Shown here in pieces: positions 1 to 9,555 of a DNA stretch of 64,000 nucleotides. The number at the start of each line of letters is the position of its first letter. Position 1 is the stretch's first letter. The notes below the pieces were generated by a model. It searched no databases. It had not been told where the DNA came from and worked only from the letters and a program-made list of their open reading frames with translations. The DNA is from Bacteroidales bacterium (lineage in GTDB: Bacteria > Bacteroidota > Bacteroidia > Bacteroidales > UBA4417): positions 62,001 to 126,000 of the forward strand of contig JADJHD010000008.1 of NCBI GenBank assembly GCA_016707705.1. The letters are read 5' to 3'. A program made the position numbers and the translations under genes.

Positions 1-3000
1 GGTCCAACTGATAATTGATTGATATTGAGCCTGAGCGGCAAGCTGATAGGGTCGTTGACCACAGATTGCTCCGTCAGGACCGGCATTCCCAATCGGGGTT
101 GGGTCAATTTGCAGAATTACCTGATCTGTAACATAGGTTCCGGTACAATTTCCAATTCCTTCGAGGCGCAGGGTAAAGGTGATTGTTCTGTTCACCGTAG
201 TCAAATCAATCGGACCAGCATTGTAAATTGGATTGATACTATTGGGATTACTCAGAACACCATCACCTCCTGAAACAGTCCAGAGAATGGTTGAAGCATT
301 ATAATTATTTCCAATTCCATTTAGCTGATACTGTGATACATTACTGCAGATAAAATCATCCGCTCCGGCATTAACTATCGGGTAAGGAGTGATGGAGAAT
401 ACCCTGCTGTCAGTGACCGTTTGAGATGCACAAGCCAAAAGACCATTTGCTGACAGGGTTAGTGTAACTGTACCATTGTTCAGTTCAACATTGCTCGGCA
501 TGTAGGTTGGAGAAAGCAGGGAAGAGTTGTTGAAGACTCCACTCCCACCCGTCCATTGCAATGAAGCATAATGTGATGCTGTAGCACCAACAACAGGTAT
601 CGGATTCAACACGCAAAACGCATCATCTGGTCCCGCATTAACTGCAGGCATCGGATTAATGGCAAGAACCAGAAAATCACTGACTGATTCTGCTGAACAT
701 GCTCCGGCTCCTTGTCCATGAAGGGTTAGCTGCACACTACCTGCCAAAATATCTGCAGGCCCCGGAGTATAAATTGCATTGAGAGAATTCGGAAGATTAA
801 AGGATCCATCACCAGAGGTACTCCAATTTGTTACACTGCAATACAACTGTGTTCCCGACACTGAATAGGTATTGGCTGCACAAATTGTGGCATTGGTCCC
901 GGCTTCAACCGAAGGCTGCGGATTATAGGTTAATGTCTTGATATCAGTTGCCGTTCTTCCCGTACATGCAAGAGCACCTGCAACAGTGAGGGTTAGATTA
1001 ACCATTCCTGTTTCCGAAACTGTCGGTACATAGGTAGGTGCGATAGTCCCCGAATTAAGAAGGAATCCTGCGCCATTTTCGGTCCAGGACACCCCAAATG
1101 GAGTAGTATTCTGGACTTGGGCACCCCAAACGTTGTAGCTTGTTCCCTGACAGATGCTTGTATCAGCTCCGGCAGAAGCAGTTGGCAAGGGATTAATGGT
1201 AAGTTGAAGGCTATCAGCAACATTAGAACAAGGACTCAAAGCAAAATTTCTAAGCTTAAGGTAGATTGTCCCGCTCTCCCCTATTCCCGGGGTATAAGTA
1301 GGATGCAGAAGAGTTGCATTGTCAAACCCTCCGGTCCCGCTGTGACTCCAAAGTATTGATGATGCATATTGTGCTGTTGCTGAAGGAACTGTGAAAGAGA
1401 TATCCTGGCAAATTGAAGCATCCGGACCGGCATTCACAGTAGCCTGTCTTGTAATATTCAATGTCATGCTATAAACGGGAGCAGGACAAGGGGCAAATGG
1501 TGTTAATGAAAGGCTCAGCGTCACAGCTCCTGAAGTAATATCAGCCAGGCTGGGTGAATAGATTGGATTTAATACTGCTGAATTGTTAAAAGATCCTGTT
1601 CCGGAGGTAGTCCAGACTAAACTCGAAAAATTGGAAGCGGTAGCAGCAGAAAGTGTATAGGTGCTCCCCTCGCAAATAGTTGCATCTGAGCCGGCAGTTC
1701 CTGATGACAATGGCATGATGGAAAGCTTCATCTCATCTGTAGTCTCTCCGCAAGGTGATCCAGAAACTGAATGAAGTGTAAAAAAGACATCTCCGCTTTC
1801 ACCGGGTGCAGGAGTATAGACTGGGAGAAGTATGTTGTTGTTATCCAATGAACCGGCACCGGTATGAGTCCAGTTTACTGAAGTATAGAATTGGGCAATT
1901 GCAGGGAATGTATAGGTTCCATTCTGGCAAATTGTAACATCAGGTCCGGCATTTGCTGTGGCCTGTCGTGTTATGTTCAATGTCATGGCATACACTGGCG
2001 CCGGACAGGGTGCAAATGGAGAAAGTGATAAACTCAATGTCACATTCCCGGCAATTATGTCAGCAGCACTTGGATTATAAACCGGATTGAGAATTGTAGT
2101 ATTATCGAAAGCACCTGTTCCAGAAGTGGTCCAGTTGAGTGATAAATAATTTGATGCGGATGCAGCTGACAACGTATAAGTACTGCCTTCACAAATAGTT
2201 GCATCAGGACCTGCTGTTCCTGAAGCAACGGCACTAATAGACAATTTCATTTCATCAGTAAACTCAACGCAGGGATAATCAGATAGAGCATGCAGTGTCA
2301 GAAAAACGTCACCACTCTCCCCTGCAGCCGGTGAATACGTGGGCAACAAAATTGTAGAATTGTCTAATGTCCCTATTCCTGTATGAGTCCAAAAAATGGA
2401 TGAAGCATGCGCAACTGATGCTGAAGTGAAGGTAAATGAACTGTTTTGGCAGATCACCTGGTCGGGACCTGCATCAGCAGTCGACTGTCGTGTTATCTTA
2501 AGTGTGAGGGAAGAATTCTTGATTCCACAAGGGGTGATCCCAATTCCAGTCAATGTTAATACAACATTACCGTTGTTAATATCCGCAGCACTGGGACTAT
2601 AAACAGGATGAAGCAGTGTATTATCATTGAAGGTACCGGTTCCAGAGGTACTCCATGTTAGTCCGGCAGCATTATTTGAAGCAGAACCTGAAAGAGTGCA
2701 GGTGCCACCTTCACAGATAGTATCATTGTTCCCTGCAAAAATATTCACATCCGGTTGAATTTGCAGCACAAGTGTATCAGAAACCTGGATTGCAGAACAA
2801 CTCAGTGCACCATTTCCCTGCAGGACAAGATTAACAAATCCGGCTGCCAGGTCGCTTACTCCGGGTGTATAAACAGGATGTATTAATGCCGGATCATTGA
2901 ATGTACCATCTCCAAGGCTGCTCCAAAGCATAGAGGCTGTAAATGTTTCAATAGCATCTGCGGGAGCATATGTGCTGCCGGCACAAATTATGGCATCAGC

Positions 3001-4785
3001 TCCTGCCGCTAACGTTGGAGGAGGATTAATCGTAATAGTCACTCCATCAGAAGCCTGCTGAGAAGAACACATTCCTGTGCCGTTCACCTGTAAAGTAAAA
3101 TTGATCGGACCTGTTTCACCAATCGCGGCAGTATATGTGGGTGTTAATGTCGTTACTCCTGTAAATGAGCCAGCTCCTGTTGTTATCCAGTTAATGGAAG
3201 TCAGGTCATAATTGGACGCAGTACCAGTTAATGTATAACTACTTGAAGAGCAAAAAGATGCTACAACCCCGGCATCCGCCATGGGCAAAGGATCCATATG
3301 CAGAATCATTGTATCGGCTGCAATAACGGCATTACACTGCCCGATTCCATGGACTTTAAAAATCAGCATTACCTGACCGGCTGTGGCATCTGCAAGTGAT
3401 GGGAAATAGTTGGTGCCGCTTGTAGTGGGTGAGCTAAATGTTCCTGTCCCAGTTGTACTCCAGGAGACAGATCCATAGTTAGTGCCTCCACCGGTAATGA
3501 TTATTGGCGACTGTGCACAACTTACCTTATCAGGTCCGGCAGCTGCTGTTGGGGCAACTGAAACTGACACATAGAGGGTATCCCTGTCAATCTGGCTTGA
3601 GCATTCATTCTGACCGGTTGCACTTAGTATAATCCTGACATTTCCGGTGGTCATGTCGTTTACTGAGGGGTAATAAATCGGATTCAGAATAGTTGTACTT
3701 GAAAAAGTACCTGAACCCATAGTCGTCCAAAGAACAGAACTATAGTTGGAAGCCGATCCATTCAACTGAATCCCGCTGGTATTGATGCATTCCACCAAAT
3801 CAGGCCCGGCATCGGCAGTAGAATTAGGGGTAACGTTAACAACTATATCTTCCGTGAGAGCGTTGGCTCCCGAACATGTCTCGATTACAGCGGTATATGT
3901 GGTGGTAGAAGCCGGTAAAAATTCAACATGAGCTCCATAGCCAACTATTGTTCCTCCCGGATATCCACCAGTATACCAGGTAATTCCGGATGGAACGAAT
4001 CGGGTACTCTCATTATGCGCTGACCATATGGACTGATTTCTTCCGGTGGCTGTAAATGCAACTGTCCCCCCCAGATTCTGAACGCCTTGTGTGGCAACTT
4101 CAGTCTCACAAATTTCCTTTTGCTGGATATGGTTTTCAATGATACTGTTCTGCTCATTCAGAACAATCATGAAAGTCCCGAATTTCTCAGTATTTTCTCT
4201 GCAACTACCATTGTACATTGGACAATCCTTCCAGTAAACTACTAATTTTCTGTCAGGAGCTGTGCCTGTAGTATAGTAAAATACATTTTGATGTCCGGAC
4301 TGATAATTTGGCCACCAATCCAGCCAGGGTGCAAAGATGCAATTCTGAGGAGTACCGCCTCCACTTGATGGCAGTGGTTGAGCATTATAGGAAGTCCATG
4401 AGGCATTGTAGGTAAACCCGACCCATCCATTGGACCCTATATAAAACTGAGTATAGAATTCATTAAAAAAGCAAAAACTAAAACCAATATCAAATGGTCC
4501 GGCTATCTGGTCATCCTGATTTGAGCCAAATGTTACTGATGTGCCACCAGAGAAGGATTCAGGAGTGTAAGCATACTGCTCAAAGGTATAGCTGTTTGTA
4601 CCATAGCTGCCCCCAACCAACTCCGCCTGGAGTGTGACGCTGTTACCGGCACAAATTGTTGTATCGTTGCTGGCGATAATTGTCTGCGCATTTACCAGGA
4701 CAGGAGCCAGAAGTACAAAGAAAAGAATGAGAAATCCGGCCTGTTGAGTATTAAAGAAGTAGTTCTTCGGAGTAGAAAGCTGCAT
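1..4785 (-). CDS. Giant secreted PKD-like repeat adhesin, C-terminus beyond window
   Basis: The reading frame runs open from ATG at 4785 to base 1 (1595 codons), so the gene is cut by the left window edge. Residues 1-34 look like a signal peptide ending in VNAQ. Residues about 35-325 form a unique N-terminal region with an aromatic-rich stretch common at the front of Bacteroidetes surface proteins. From about residue 328 there are 15 tandem units of roughly 86-90 residues. Each starts with a motif like AGPDATICEGS, has a W(T/S)TSGTG core and a P(V/T)Y(S/T)P turn, and ends in T(L/F)xLxxxG..xC. These resemble PKD-like/Ig-like units of Bacteroidetes adhesins, with two conserved cysteines per unit. 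The frame was checked at repeat motifs near 73, 1420, 2203, 3529 and 3799, all in register. The likely role is cell-surface attachment. A T9SS sorting domain would be expected at the missing C-terminus, but this is inference. Confidence 0.85.
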   Translation of the reverse strand, partial: MQLSTPKNYFFNTQQAGFLILFFVLLAPVLVNAQTIIASNDTTICAGNSVTLQAELVGGSYGTNSYTFEQYAYTPESFSGGTSVTFGSNQDDQIAGPFDIGFSFCFFNEFYTQFYIGSNGWVGFTYNASWTSYNAQPLPSSGGGTPQNCIFAPWLDWWPNYQSGHQNVFYYTTGTAPDRKLVVYWKDCPMYNGSCRENTEKFGTFMIVLNEQNSIIENHIQQKEICETEVATQGVQNLGGTVAFTATGRNQSIWSAHNESTRFVPSGITWYTGGYPGGTIVGYGAHVEFLPASTTTYTAVIETCSGANALTEDIVVNVTPNSTADAGPDLVECINTSGIQLNGSASNYSSVLWTTMGSGTFSSTTILNPIYYPSVNDMTTGNVRIILSATGQNECSSQIDRDTLYVSVSVAPTAAAGPDKVSCAQSPIIITGGGTNYGSVSWSTTGTGTFSSPTTSGTNYFPSLADATAGQVMLIFKVHGIGQCNAVIAADTMILHMDPLPMADAGVVASFCSSSSYTLTGTASNYDLTSINWITTGAGSFTGVTTLTPTYTAAIGETGPINFTLQVNGTGMCSSQQASDGVTITINPPPTLAAGADAIICAGSTYAPADAIETFTASMLWSSLGDGTFNDPALIHPVYTPGVSDLAAGFVNLVLQGNGALSCSAIQVSDTLVLQIQPDVNIFAGNNDTICEGGTCTLSGSASNNAAGLTWSTSGTGTFNDNTLLHPVYSPSAADINNGNVVLTLTGIGITPCGIKNSSLTLKITRQSTADAGPDQVICQNSSFTFTSASVAHASSIFWTHTGIGTLDNSTILLPTYSPAAGESGDVFLTLHALSDYPCVEFTDEMKLSISAVASGTAGPDATICEGSTYTLSAASASNYLSLNWTTSGTGAFDNTTILNPVYNPSAADIIAGNVTLSLSLSPFAPCPAPVYAMTLNITRQATANAGPDVTICQNGTYTFPAIAQFYTSVNWTHTGAGSLDNNNILLPVYTPAPGESGDVFFTLHSVSGSPCGETTDEMKLSIMPLSSGTAGSDATICEGSTYTLSAATASNFSSLVWTTSGTGSFNNSAVLNPIYSPSLADITSGAVTLSLSLTPFAPCPAPVYSMTLNITRQATVNAGPDASICQDISFTVPSATAQYASSILWSHSGTGGFDNATLLHPTYTPGIGESGTIYLKLRNFALSPCSNVADSLQLTINPLPTASAGADTSICQGTSYNVWGAQVQNTTPFGVSWTENGAGFLLNSGTIAPTYVPTVSETGMVNLTLTVAGALACTGRTATDIKTLTYNPQPSVEAGTNATICAANTYSVSGTQLYCSVTNWSTSGDGSFNLPNSLNAIYTPGPADILAGSVQLTLHGQGAGACSAESVSDFLVLAINPMPAVNAGPDDAFCVLNPIPVVGATASHYASLQWTGGSGVFNNSSLLSPTYMPSNVELNNGTVTLTLSANGLLACASQTVTDSRVFSITPYPIVNAGADDFICSNVSQYQLNGIGNNYNASTILWTVSGGDGVLSNPNSINPIYNAGPIDLTTVNRTITFTLRLEGIGNCTGTYVTDQVILQIDPTPIGNAGPDGAICGQRPYQLAAQAQYQSIISWT
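60..3805 (-). repeat. 15 tandem protein-coding repeats (~265 bp unit)
   Basis: AGPD/AGAD-type unit starts occur near 3800, 3530, 3277, 3000, 2740, 2470, 2204, 1946, 1685, 1422, 1160, 893, 630, 362 and 75. Spacing is about 255-275 bases. They lie in one open frame of the adhesin gene, so they are protein repeats. Units starting at about 2470/2204 and 1946/1685 form a two-unit block repeated with a period of about 520 bases. Confidence 0.8.
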
Positions 4786-5356
4786 GTAATTGCCAGTAGA
4801 TTTATGAATTGGATTTGGCCTGTATTCCACTGTCAACTCCCAAAATTCCCACATTTTGGTTATCAGCACATTAACTTTAGAAAGTCAGGACAGTTAGCTG
4901 AAGGAAGGCACTCTTGATCGGGCATAAAATTAGTTCAATCTGTAATATCTTGCGTATTTCCAACCGTAAATAATTTGTTTATTAGAGGTTGGATTGAATT
5001 CTGAAATGAACTTCAGGAATGCCGACTGAAAATTTTCATAATCATCACAAATTCAGATGATTGAATAATCATAATGCATATCGTCTTGTCCCCGGGAAAT
5101 GATCTGATAGTACAAGTCCCGGGAATTATAACACAGAAATATTAAAAGGTTGCCTGAAACAGATAAAAAAATTTGCTGCTTAGATATCAAAAATTAATCG
5201 TTGCCTGATTGTTCAGACAGTTACAATTTATCAGGAAAATTTCAGGAAATTCCTGGAGAATGCCTGAAAATGCTATTCCCCGATGAATGCATCCTGCGGC
5301 TGGCGGATGACTACTGAATTCTTTTTGCCTTCAAATTAATAATTATAGATAGTTTC
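4786..5356. other. Intergenic region between the adhesin and lutA-like genes
   Basis: I see no plausible gene in these 571 bases. It is AT-rich and holds two short CCCGGG-centred direct repeats (near 5091 and 5118), an imperfect palindrome around CAGGAAATTCCTGG (near 5241), and a GC-rich tag TGCGGCTGGCGGATGA at 5295-5310. That tag nearly recurs on the other side of the lutA-like gene. The adhesin promoter must lie here, but no clean TAnnTTTG box was found on the minus strand. Confidence 0.5.
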
Positions 5357-6076
5357 CTAATATCCTTGTGCCAGCAGGTCGATAATGTGCATGGTTCCAA
5401 TTTTGAACTCATGCTGGTCAATATAGGATTGCTGGTGCATTAGGCATGAGGAATCAGTACTCACAATAAATTCAGCACCTGTTTCAAGTGCATTGTGAAC
5501 TTTTTGCTGTGCCATGGCAGTGGAAATGGCTTCATGCTTTACTGCAAAGGTACCCCCGAAACCGCAGCATTCATGGGTATCTTTCATTTCGATGAGGTTC
5601 AGTCCCCTAACGTGCTTCAATAGCCTTCGGGGCTGATCGGTCAGTTTGTATTCCCTCAGGGCAGCGCAGGAATCATGATAGGTAACCGAATGTTCAAAAG
5701 TTGCACCCACATCTTCAACCTTGAGCACATTTACAAGAAAATCAGTGAATTCGAAAATATTCTTCTTCAGCTGATGATACTCATTGTGAAGAGCTGAATT
5801 ATAGAACATTTCATCATAATAATTCCTTACAAATCCAACACATGATGCAGATGGACCAACCACATACCTGTTATTCGGAAAATCGCGGATAAACTTCTCT
5901 CCCACTGCCTTTGCCTCATCCCAGAAACCGCTGTTGAATGCCATCTGCCCGCAACAGGTCTGATTGGTGTTGTAATGGACCTCCACTCCCAACTTTTCCA
6001 ATATTTTAACCATGTTAAATCCTGTTTCGGGATAAACCTGGTCAATAAAGCAAGGAATAAAGATGTCTACTTTCAT
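5357..6076 (-). CDS. lutA: LutA/YkgE-family Fe-S cluster oxidoreductase subunit
   Basis: The 239-residue product matches LutA/YkgE in length and motifs. LutA is the cysteine-rich Fe-S subunit of the LutABC lactate oxidation system and is related to the GlpC/HdrB CCG domain. Two CCG modules are visible: TCCGQMAFNSG near residue 41 and ECCGFGGTFAVK near residue 168. The protein opens with MKVDIFIPCFIDQVYPETG, typical of the family, and has no signal peptide, so it acts in the cytoplasm. LutB (ferredoxin-like) and LutC (DUF162), which normally follow, are absent on both sides, so it is an orphan subunit here. The family is clear; lactate as substrate is inference. GC-rich repeat tags flank the gene. 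Confidence 0.85.
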   Translation of the reverse strand: MKVDIFIPCFIDQVYPETGFNMVKILEKLGVEVHYNTNQTCCGQMAFNSGFWDEAKAVGEKFIRDFPNNRYVVGPSASCVGFVRNYYDEMFYNSALHNEYHQLKKNIFEFTDFLVNVLKVEDVGATFEHSVTYHDSCAALREYKLTDQPRRLLKHVRGLNLIEMKDTHECCGFGGTFAVKHEAISTAMAQQKVHNALETGAEFIVSTDSSCLMHQQSYIDQHEFKIGTMHIIDLLAQGY

Positions 6077-6085
6077 TGCGGGTTT

Positions 6086-6126
6086 CGGATTGCGGATTGC
6101 GGATTTGTCTGCCGGCTGGCGGATGG
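6086..6126. repeat. Short GGATTGC tandem repeat plus GC-rich tag
   Basis: Directly upstream of the lutA-like start, three copies of CGGATT(G/T) units lie at 6086-6107. They are followed by TGCCGGCTGGCGGATGG at 6110-6126. The tag is nearly identical, in the same orientation, to 5295-5310 downstream of the gene. This looks like a dispersed intergenic repeat, but its function is unknown. Confidence 0.45.
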
Positions 6127-6374
6127 ATTTGCGATTTATTTTTTGATTTGGCTATCGTAGGATTTACCAATTGAGCAAAAATATTAAAATCAAGCGGGCA
6201 TAGGAGTGTAAAGTTATTAACCAGTTGTTAATAGTTATCCGCCTCGATGAATTATCACACATTTTCCACTCACTTATTATTTAGAACAATTATAGATTAA
6301 TACCTGCTTTTGAACAACTTGAATACTTTAATGGTTAAAACAAAATTCCAAGATATTAACCAATTATTCTTCCC

Positions 6375-8057
6375 ATGAAATCAAATTTGTACAAATCCGG
6401 AATTCTTGCTTCCCTTCTTATTATTCTATTTAATTCGAATCTTTTTGCTCAGTGGTCTACAGATCCAAATCACCCGGGTATAGTTTGCAATGAAAATGGA
6501 TCCGAAAAATCAGTCAAGGCTTTTACTGATGGTGATGGCGGGGTTTTTGTCTTTTGGCTTGATGGCAGAGACCTGTCTTCGCCTTCGATTCGCCAGATTT
6601 TCGGACAACATTACGATCAGAATGGTTATGCCCTTTGGGAATCCAGTGGACGACCCATCATCAGTCATAGCAAGGCAATCAATCTTTTTGATGTCAAAAA
6701 GTTCGACAATGGGGATATTATTATTGGATGGGTCACATCCACCCCTGCCTCAAATGGACTTGACACACTACTATTCCAGAAACTGGATAATAATGGTGGG
6801 AGAGTCTGGTCGCAAGATCTGATGGTTGCAGCAGAAGACGCTACCATAACAATTGGCATCACCGGATTTGACTTTTTACTTAACAATGAAGCCTATGCAG
6901 TTGATATTCAGGTAAACTACATGGGTGGTTCAAACGGAAACCGCATCACTTATTTTACATCCAATGGTGTTTTAACCGGTTCGTTTAACGGTCACCCCAT
7001 GGGGACACAATATTACTTCGGATCTGCTAAAATTCTTCCTGTGCACAATGGAAGTGATGATATATATCTTTATTATTCAGGAGGTAATGGTGCTGGAGCA
7101 GGTCTTTTCTGCATGAGGATAAGTACTTCCGGAGATACTGTTTGGGGGCCTCAAAATGTACTGGCCGGAACAACAGGACTTTCCTATCAGTTTACAGCTT
7201 TCAGTGATCCAGGCGGCGTAGTGTTTGTTTGGGTGGGAAGCGCAAACGGTTATTCAAATATCTATGCAAGACGTATTGATTCCGATGGAAACCTGGTTTG
7301 GGGTGATCCACCTGTATCAATTTGCGCTGCCGATGGTAACCAGGATAAATTCTTTTGCCAAAAACTGGATAACACCTATTATATCGTATGGGCAGATGGC
7401 AGACCTGGAACAAACCCCGGTAACTATGATATTTTCGGACAGAAATTTGACGAGGCCGGAACTGTTTACTGGGAATCAGATGGACTGCAAATTGCCAGCT
7501 TCAACACTTATATTCCTTATCCGAAATTTACCTTCACCAATGATAATGACTTGATTGTTTGCCACCAAAGTTCCTTTGTTGGTTTTAATGCCCAAAAAGT
7601 AAAGCAAAATGGTGACCTTCCCTGGGCTCCAGATGGCACTCAAGTATGTATCCCTACATACAATCCCTTTTATCAGGAGCATATTGAACTGCTTTCCGGA
7701 AACACAGTACTGGCAGTTTGGTCCGGTTCCGGCTCCAACGGTGTTGATGGCGTTTACATCAGCAAAATAAATCAATACCTGACCGGATTGCCAGAAACCG
7801 AAATCTCCTCGGTGAAAAGCTATCCAAATCCAGCCAGCAAATACATCTGTCTAAAAGTTGAAGACAGTCAAATGCAATTGGATGCCATTGAAATTATTTC
7901 TGCATCCGGTATTGTCTATTCGAGATCAATGCGCTCAGTTCAGATCGAGAACGGAACCCTCAAAATAGCTATTGAAGATTTACCTGCTGGCAGGTACATC
8001 CTGAAATACGGAACTGAATCCGGTTCATTTTCAACTGGATTCGTTAAGGTTGATTAA
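6375..8057 (+). CDS. Secreted repeat protein with T9SS C-terminal sorting domain
   Basis: The 560-residue product begins with a signal peptide (MKSNLYKSGILASLLIILF, cleavage near FAQ). The body carries recurrent WxDGR, IFGQ and W-G blocks (for example VFWLDGRD, IVWADGRP, IFGQHYD) spaced like beta-propeller blades. The last 80 residues are a type A T9SS sorting domain: KSYPNPASKYICLKV at about 476, a central A-IEI-SASGIVYS strand, and the ending LPAGRYILKYG..GFVKVD. It should be exported through the outer membrane and cell-surface attached or released. Its ligand or enzymatic function is not recognisable. It ends 16 bases before the convergent aroB stop. ATG at 6375 fits the signal peptide. 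Confidence 0.8.
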   Translation: MKSNLYKSGILASLLIILFNSNLFAQWSTDPNHPGIVCNENGSEKSVKAFTDGDGGVFVFWLDGRDLSSPSIRQIFGQHYDQNGYALWESSGRPIISHSKAINLFDVKKFDNGDIIIGWVTSTPASNGLDTLLFQKLDNNGGRVWSQDLMVAAEDATITIGITGFDFLLNNEAYAVDIQVNYMGGSNGNRITYFTSNGVLTGSFNGHPMGTQYYFGSAKILPVHNGSDDIYLYYSGGNGAGAGLFCMRISTSGDTVWGPQNVLAGTTGLSYQFTAFSDPGGVVFVWVGSANGYSNIYARRIDSDGNLVWGDPPVSICAADGNQDKFFCQKLDNTYYIVWADGRPGTNPGNYDIFGQKFDEAGTVYWESDGLQIASFNTYIPYPKFTFTNDNDLIVCHQSSFVGFNAQKVKQNGDLPWAPDGTQVCIPTYNPFYQEHIELLSGNTVLAVWSGSGSNGVDGVYISKINQYLTGLPETEISSVKSYPNPASKYICLKVEDSQMQLDAIEIISASGIVYSRSMRSVQIENGTLKIAIEDLPAGRYILKYGTESGSFSTGFVKVD

Positions 8058-8073
8058 TAGGAAGGGAATATTA

Positions 8074-9150
8074 TCAGGAGAAGAAGCCGTACTCAATATT
8101 CACATAAAAGTGCATGCTCTCCCTGATGAGCTTCTCACCGGGATACTGGTCCACAACCGGTTTCCCAATGGACTGCAGCAAGGAAAAGTTGATTTTTCCT
8201 GGACTGTCTATCTTCTTATCCTTCAGCATTATTGCAATGATATCATTGCAGGCTGAAGGCTTTAATCTATAATGTGGGAAATGCCAGTTTACAAAATTGG
8301 CAATGGATTGAAGGTCGGATTCCGGCAAGCCAAGAAAACGCATCGAAATAAAGGCTTCACACACCAGACCTGCTGCAACTGCTTCCCCATGAAGCAATGG
8401 TTCCGCGTCATGCTGAAGTGAATAGGCTTCAATAGCATGGCCAATTGTGTGTCCCAGATTAAGGACTTTCCGCCTTCCCATTTCATGAGGATCACTCTCC
8501 ACAACTCCAACCTTGATATTGGCAGAATGAAGTATCAGTGACTCAGGGTCCAGATCCTTCATCATATTGCTGTGAAGCAATTCACTATAATGAACCCTGT
8601 CGCTGATAAGCGCATGTTTGATCATTTCAGCAAATCCTGATATATATTGCCTTTCCGGCAGGCTTTCCAAAAACTCCGTAAATAGAAAGATACCCCTTGG
8701 CATATTGATCAACCCTACCTGATTCTTCAACCCATTCAGATTCATCCCACTTTTTCCGCCAATGGCAGCATCTACCATTCCAAGCAAAGTAGTCGGCAAC
8801 AATATGCAATCAATTCCCCTCTTAAAGGTGGCGGCTATAAAATTACCAAGATCAGTTACTACTCCTCCCCCAACGCAAACTAACAGTGAGTTTCTCAAAG
8901 CACCCTTATCACTTAGTTCCTGCCAAACCTTCGCTGCAGTTTCTATAGTTTTAAATTCCTCCCCCGGAGCAACACGAATAATTCTGGCTTCGGATAAGGC
9001 CGGGCATTTCTTTAGAAGTGAGGGTAAACAAAATTGGTAAGTATTGTCATCAACAAGAACAAAAACTCCTTGAGACATATACTTGTCAACGAGGGTTGTC
9101 AATCTCCCCCATCCTTCCTTACCACTGTAGATAAATCCTTTAAGGTTCAT
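8074..9150 (-). CDS. aroB: 3-dehydroquinate synthase
   Basis: AroB converts DAHP to 3-dehydroquinate, the second step of the shikimate pathway, with NAD and a divalent metal in the cytoplasm. Family motifs are plain: GGGVVTDLGNF, the LLPTTLLGMVDAAIGGKSG block, KNQVG, and the metal-binding LNLGHTIGHAIEA. The open frame extends to ATG 9231. I choose ATG 9150 (358 residues, MNLKGFIYSG), because the family is about 350-365 residues long and because a consensus -7 box (minus-strand TATCTTTG, 9176-9169) lies between the two ATGs. Transcription from it would start inside the longer form. The gene is divergent from proline dehydrogenase and convergent with the T9SS protein. No other shikimate gene is nearby. 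Confidence 0.93.
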   Translation of the reverse strand: MNLKGFIYSGKEGWGRLTTLVDKYMSQGVFVLVDDNTYQFCLPSLLKKCPALSEARIIRVAPGEEFKTIETAAKVWQELSDKGALRNSLLVCVGGGVVTDLGNFIAATFKRGIDCILLPTTLLGMVDAAIGGKSGMNLNGLKNQVGLINMPRGIFLFTEFLESLPERQYISGFAEMIKHALISDRVHYSELLHSNMMKDLDPESLILHSANIKVGVVESDPHEMGRRKVLNLGHTIGHAIEAYSLQHDAEPLLHGEAVAAGLVCEAFISMRFLGLPESDLQSIANFVNWHFPHYRLKPSACNDIIAIMLKDKKIDSPGKINFSLLQSIGKPVVDQYPGEKLIRESMHFYVNIEYGFFS

Positions 9151-9168
9151 TAAGTTGTTCTGGAAATT

Positions 9169-9176
9169 CAAAGATA
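9169..9176 (-). promoter_or_regulatory. -7 promoter box for aroB
   Basis: On the minus strand this reads TATCTTTG, a perfect match to the Bacteroidetes TAnnTTTG -7 element. It lies 18 bases upstream of ATG 9150. No good -33 TTG was found at the expected distance. The spacing equals that seen upstream of proline dehydrogenase. Confidence 0.55.
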
Positions 9177-9505
9177 CTACAATATTTATGTATTGGGAAC
9201 AGGAAACCTCAACATTTTGTTTCCTGTTCATATAGATTCATCATTGTTTAGCTCAATTGTAAGTAGGCTTTCCCTGAATTTTGCAATAACAAAGGGTAAT
9301 CACATTGTCACAAGTTATCAGATTTCTCAATTATTGGCTCTGTTCTGATATTCCTAAACTGACAATTCCATAATTCAAATACCTTAAAATCTCCATCTCA
9401 AATTAAGGTAAAATCCTGATGAACCAGTTGCCAATTCCCTTCTGAAAATATTTAATACCCTTTAATACAGTTGCTTATATCGCTTATAGCTTCTTCAGGT
9501 CACAG

Positions 9506-9537
9506 TTGAACCGTTCAATAAGATATTCTTACTTTTG
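9506..9537 (+). promoter_or_regulatory. Bacteroidetes-type promoter for proline dehydrogenase
   Basis: TTG at 9506-9508 is followed after 21 bases by TACTTTTG at 9530-9537, matching TTTG/TAnnTTTG with a normal spacer. It lies 18 bases before ATG 9556 and overlaps the TTG at 9535. The 9535 start is therefore not credible. Confidence 0.65.
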
Positions 9538-9555
9538 CAGCATCAACCTTTCTCT

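Larger units (their letters stand above)
9151..9555. other. Divergent intergenic region, aroB / proline dehydrogenase
   Basis: This 405-base AT-rich stretch separates the two divergent genes once both starts are corrected. It holds one -7 box per strand (9169-9176 minus, 9530-9537 plus) and no gene I would support. Confidence 0.6.

Noticed and set aside
993..1359. Small frames (76 and 80 codons) inside the adhesin gene
   Set aside because: They overlap the continuous repeat frame and carry no protein signature.
60..3805. CRISPR-like or non-coding tandem array at the left end
   Set aside because: The periodic units are long (about 265 bases), imperfect, and in one open frame, so they are protein repeats.
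8050..8256. 68-codon plus-strand frame at the 3' end of aroB
   Set aside because: It lies antisense to the C-terminal part of aroB and has no family pattern.
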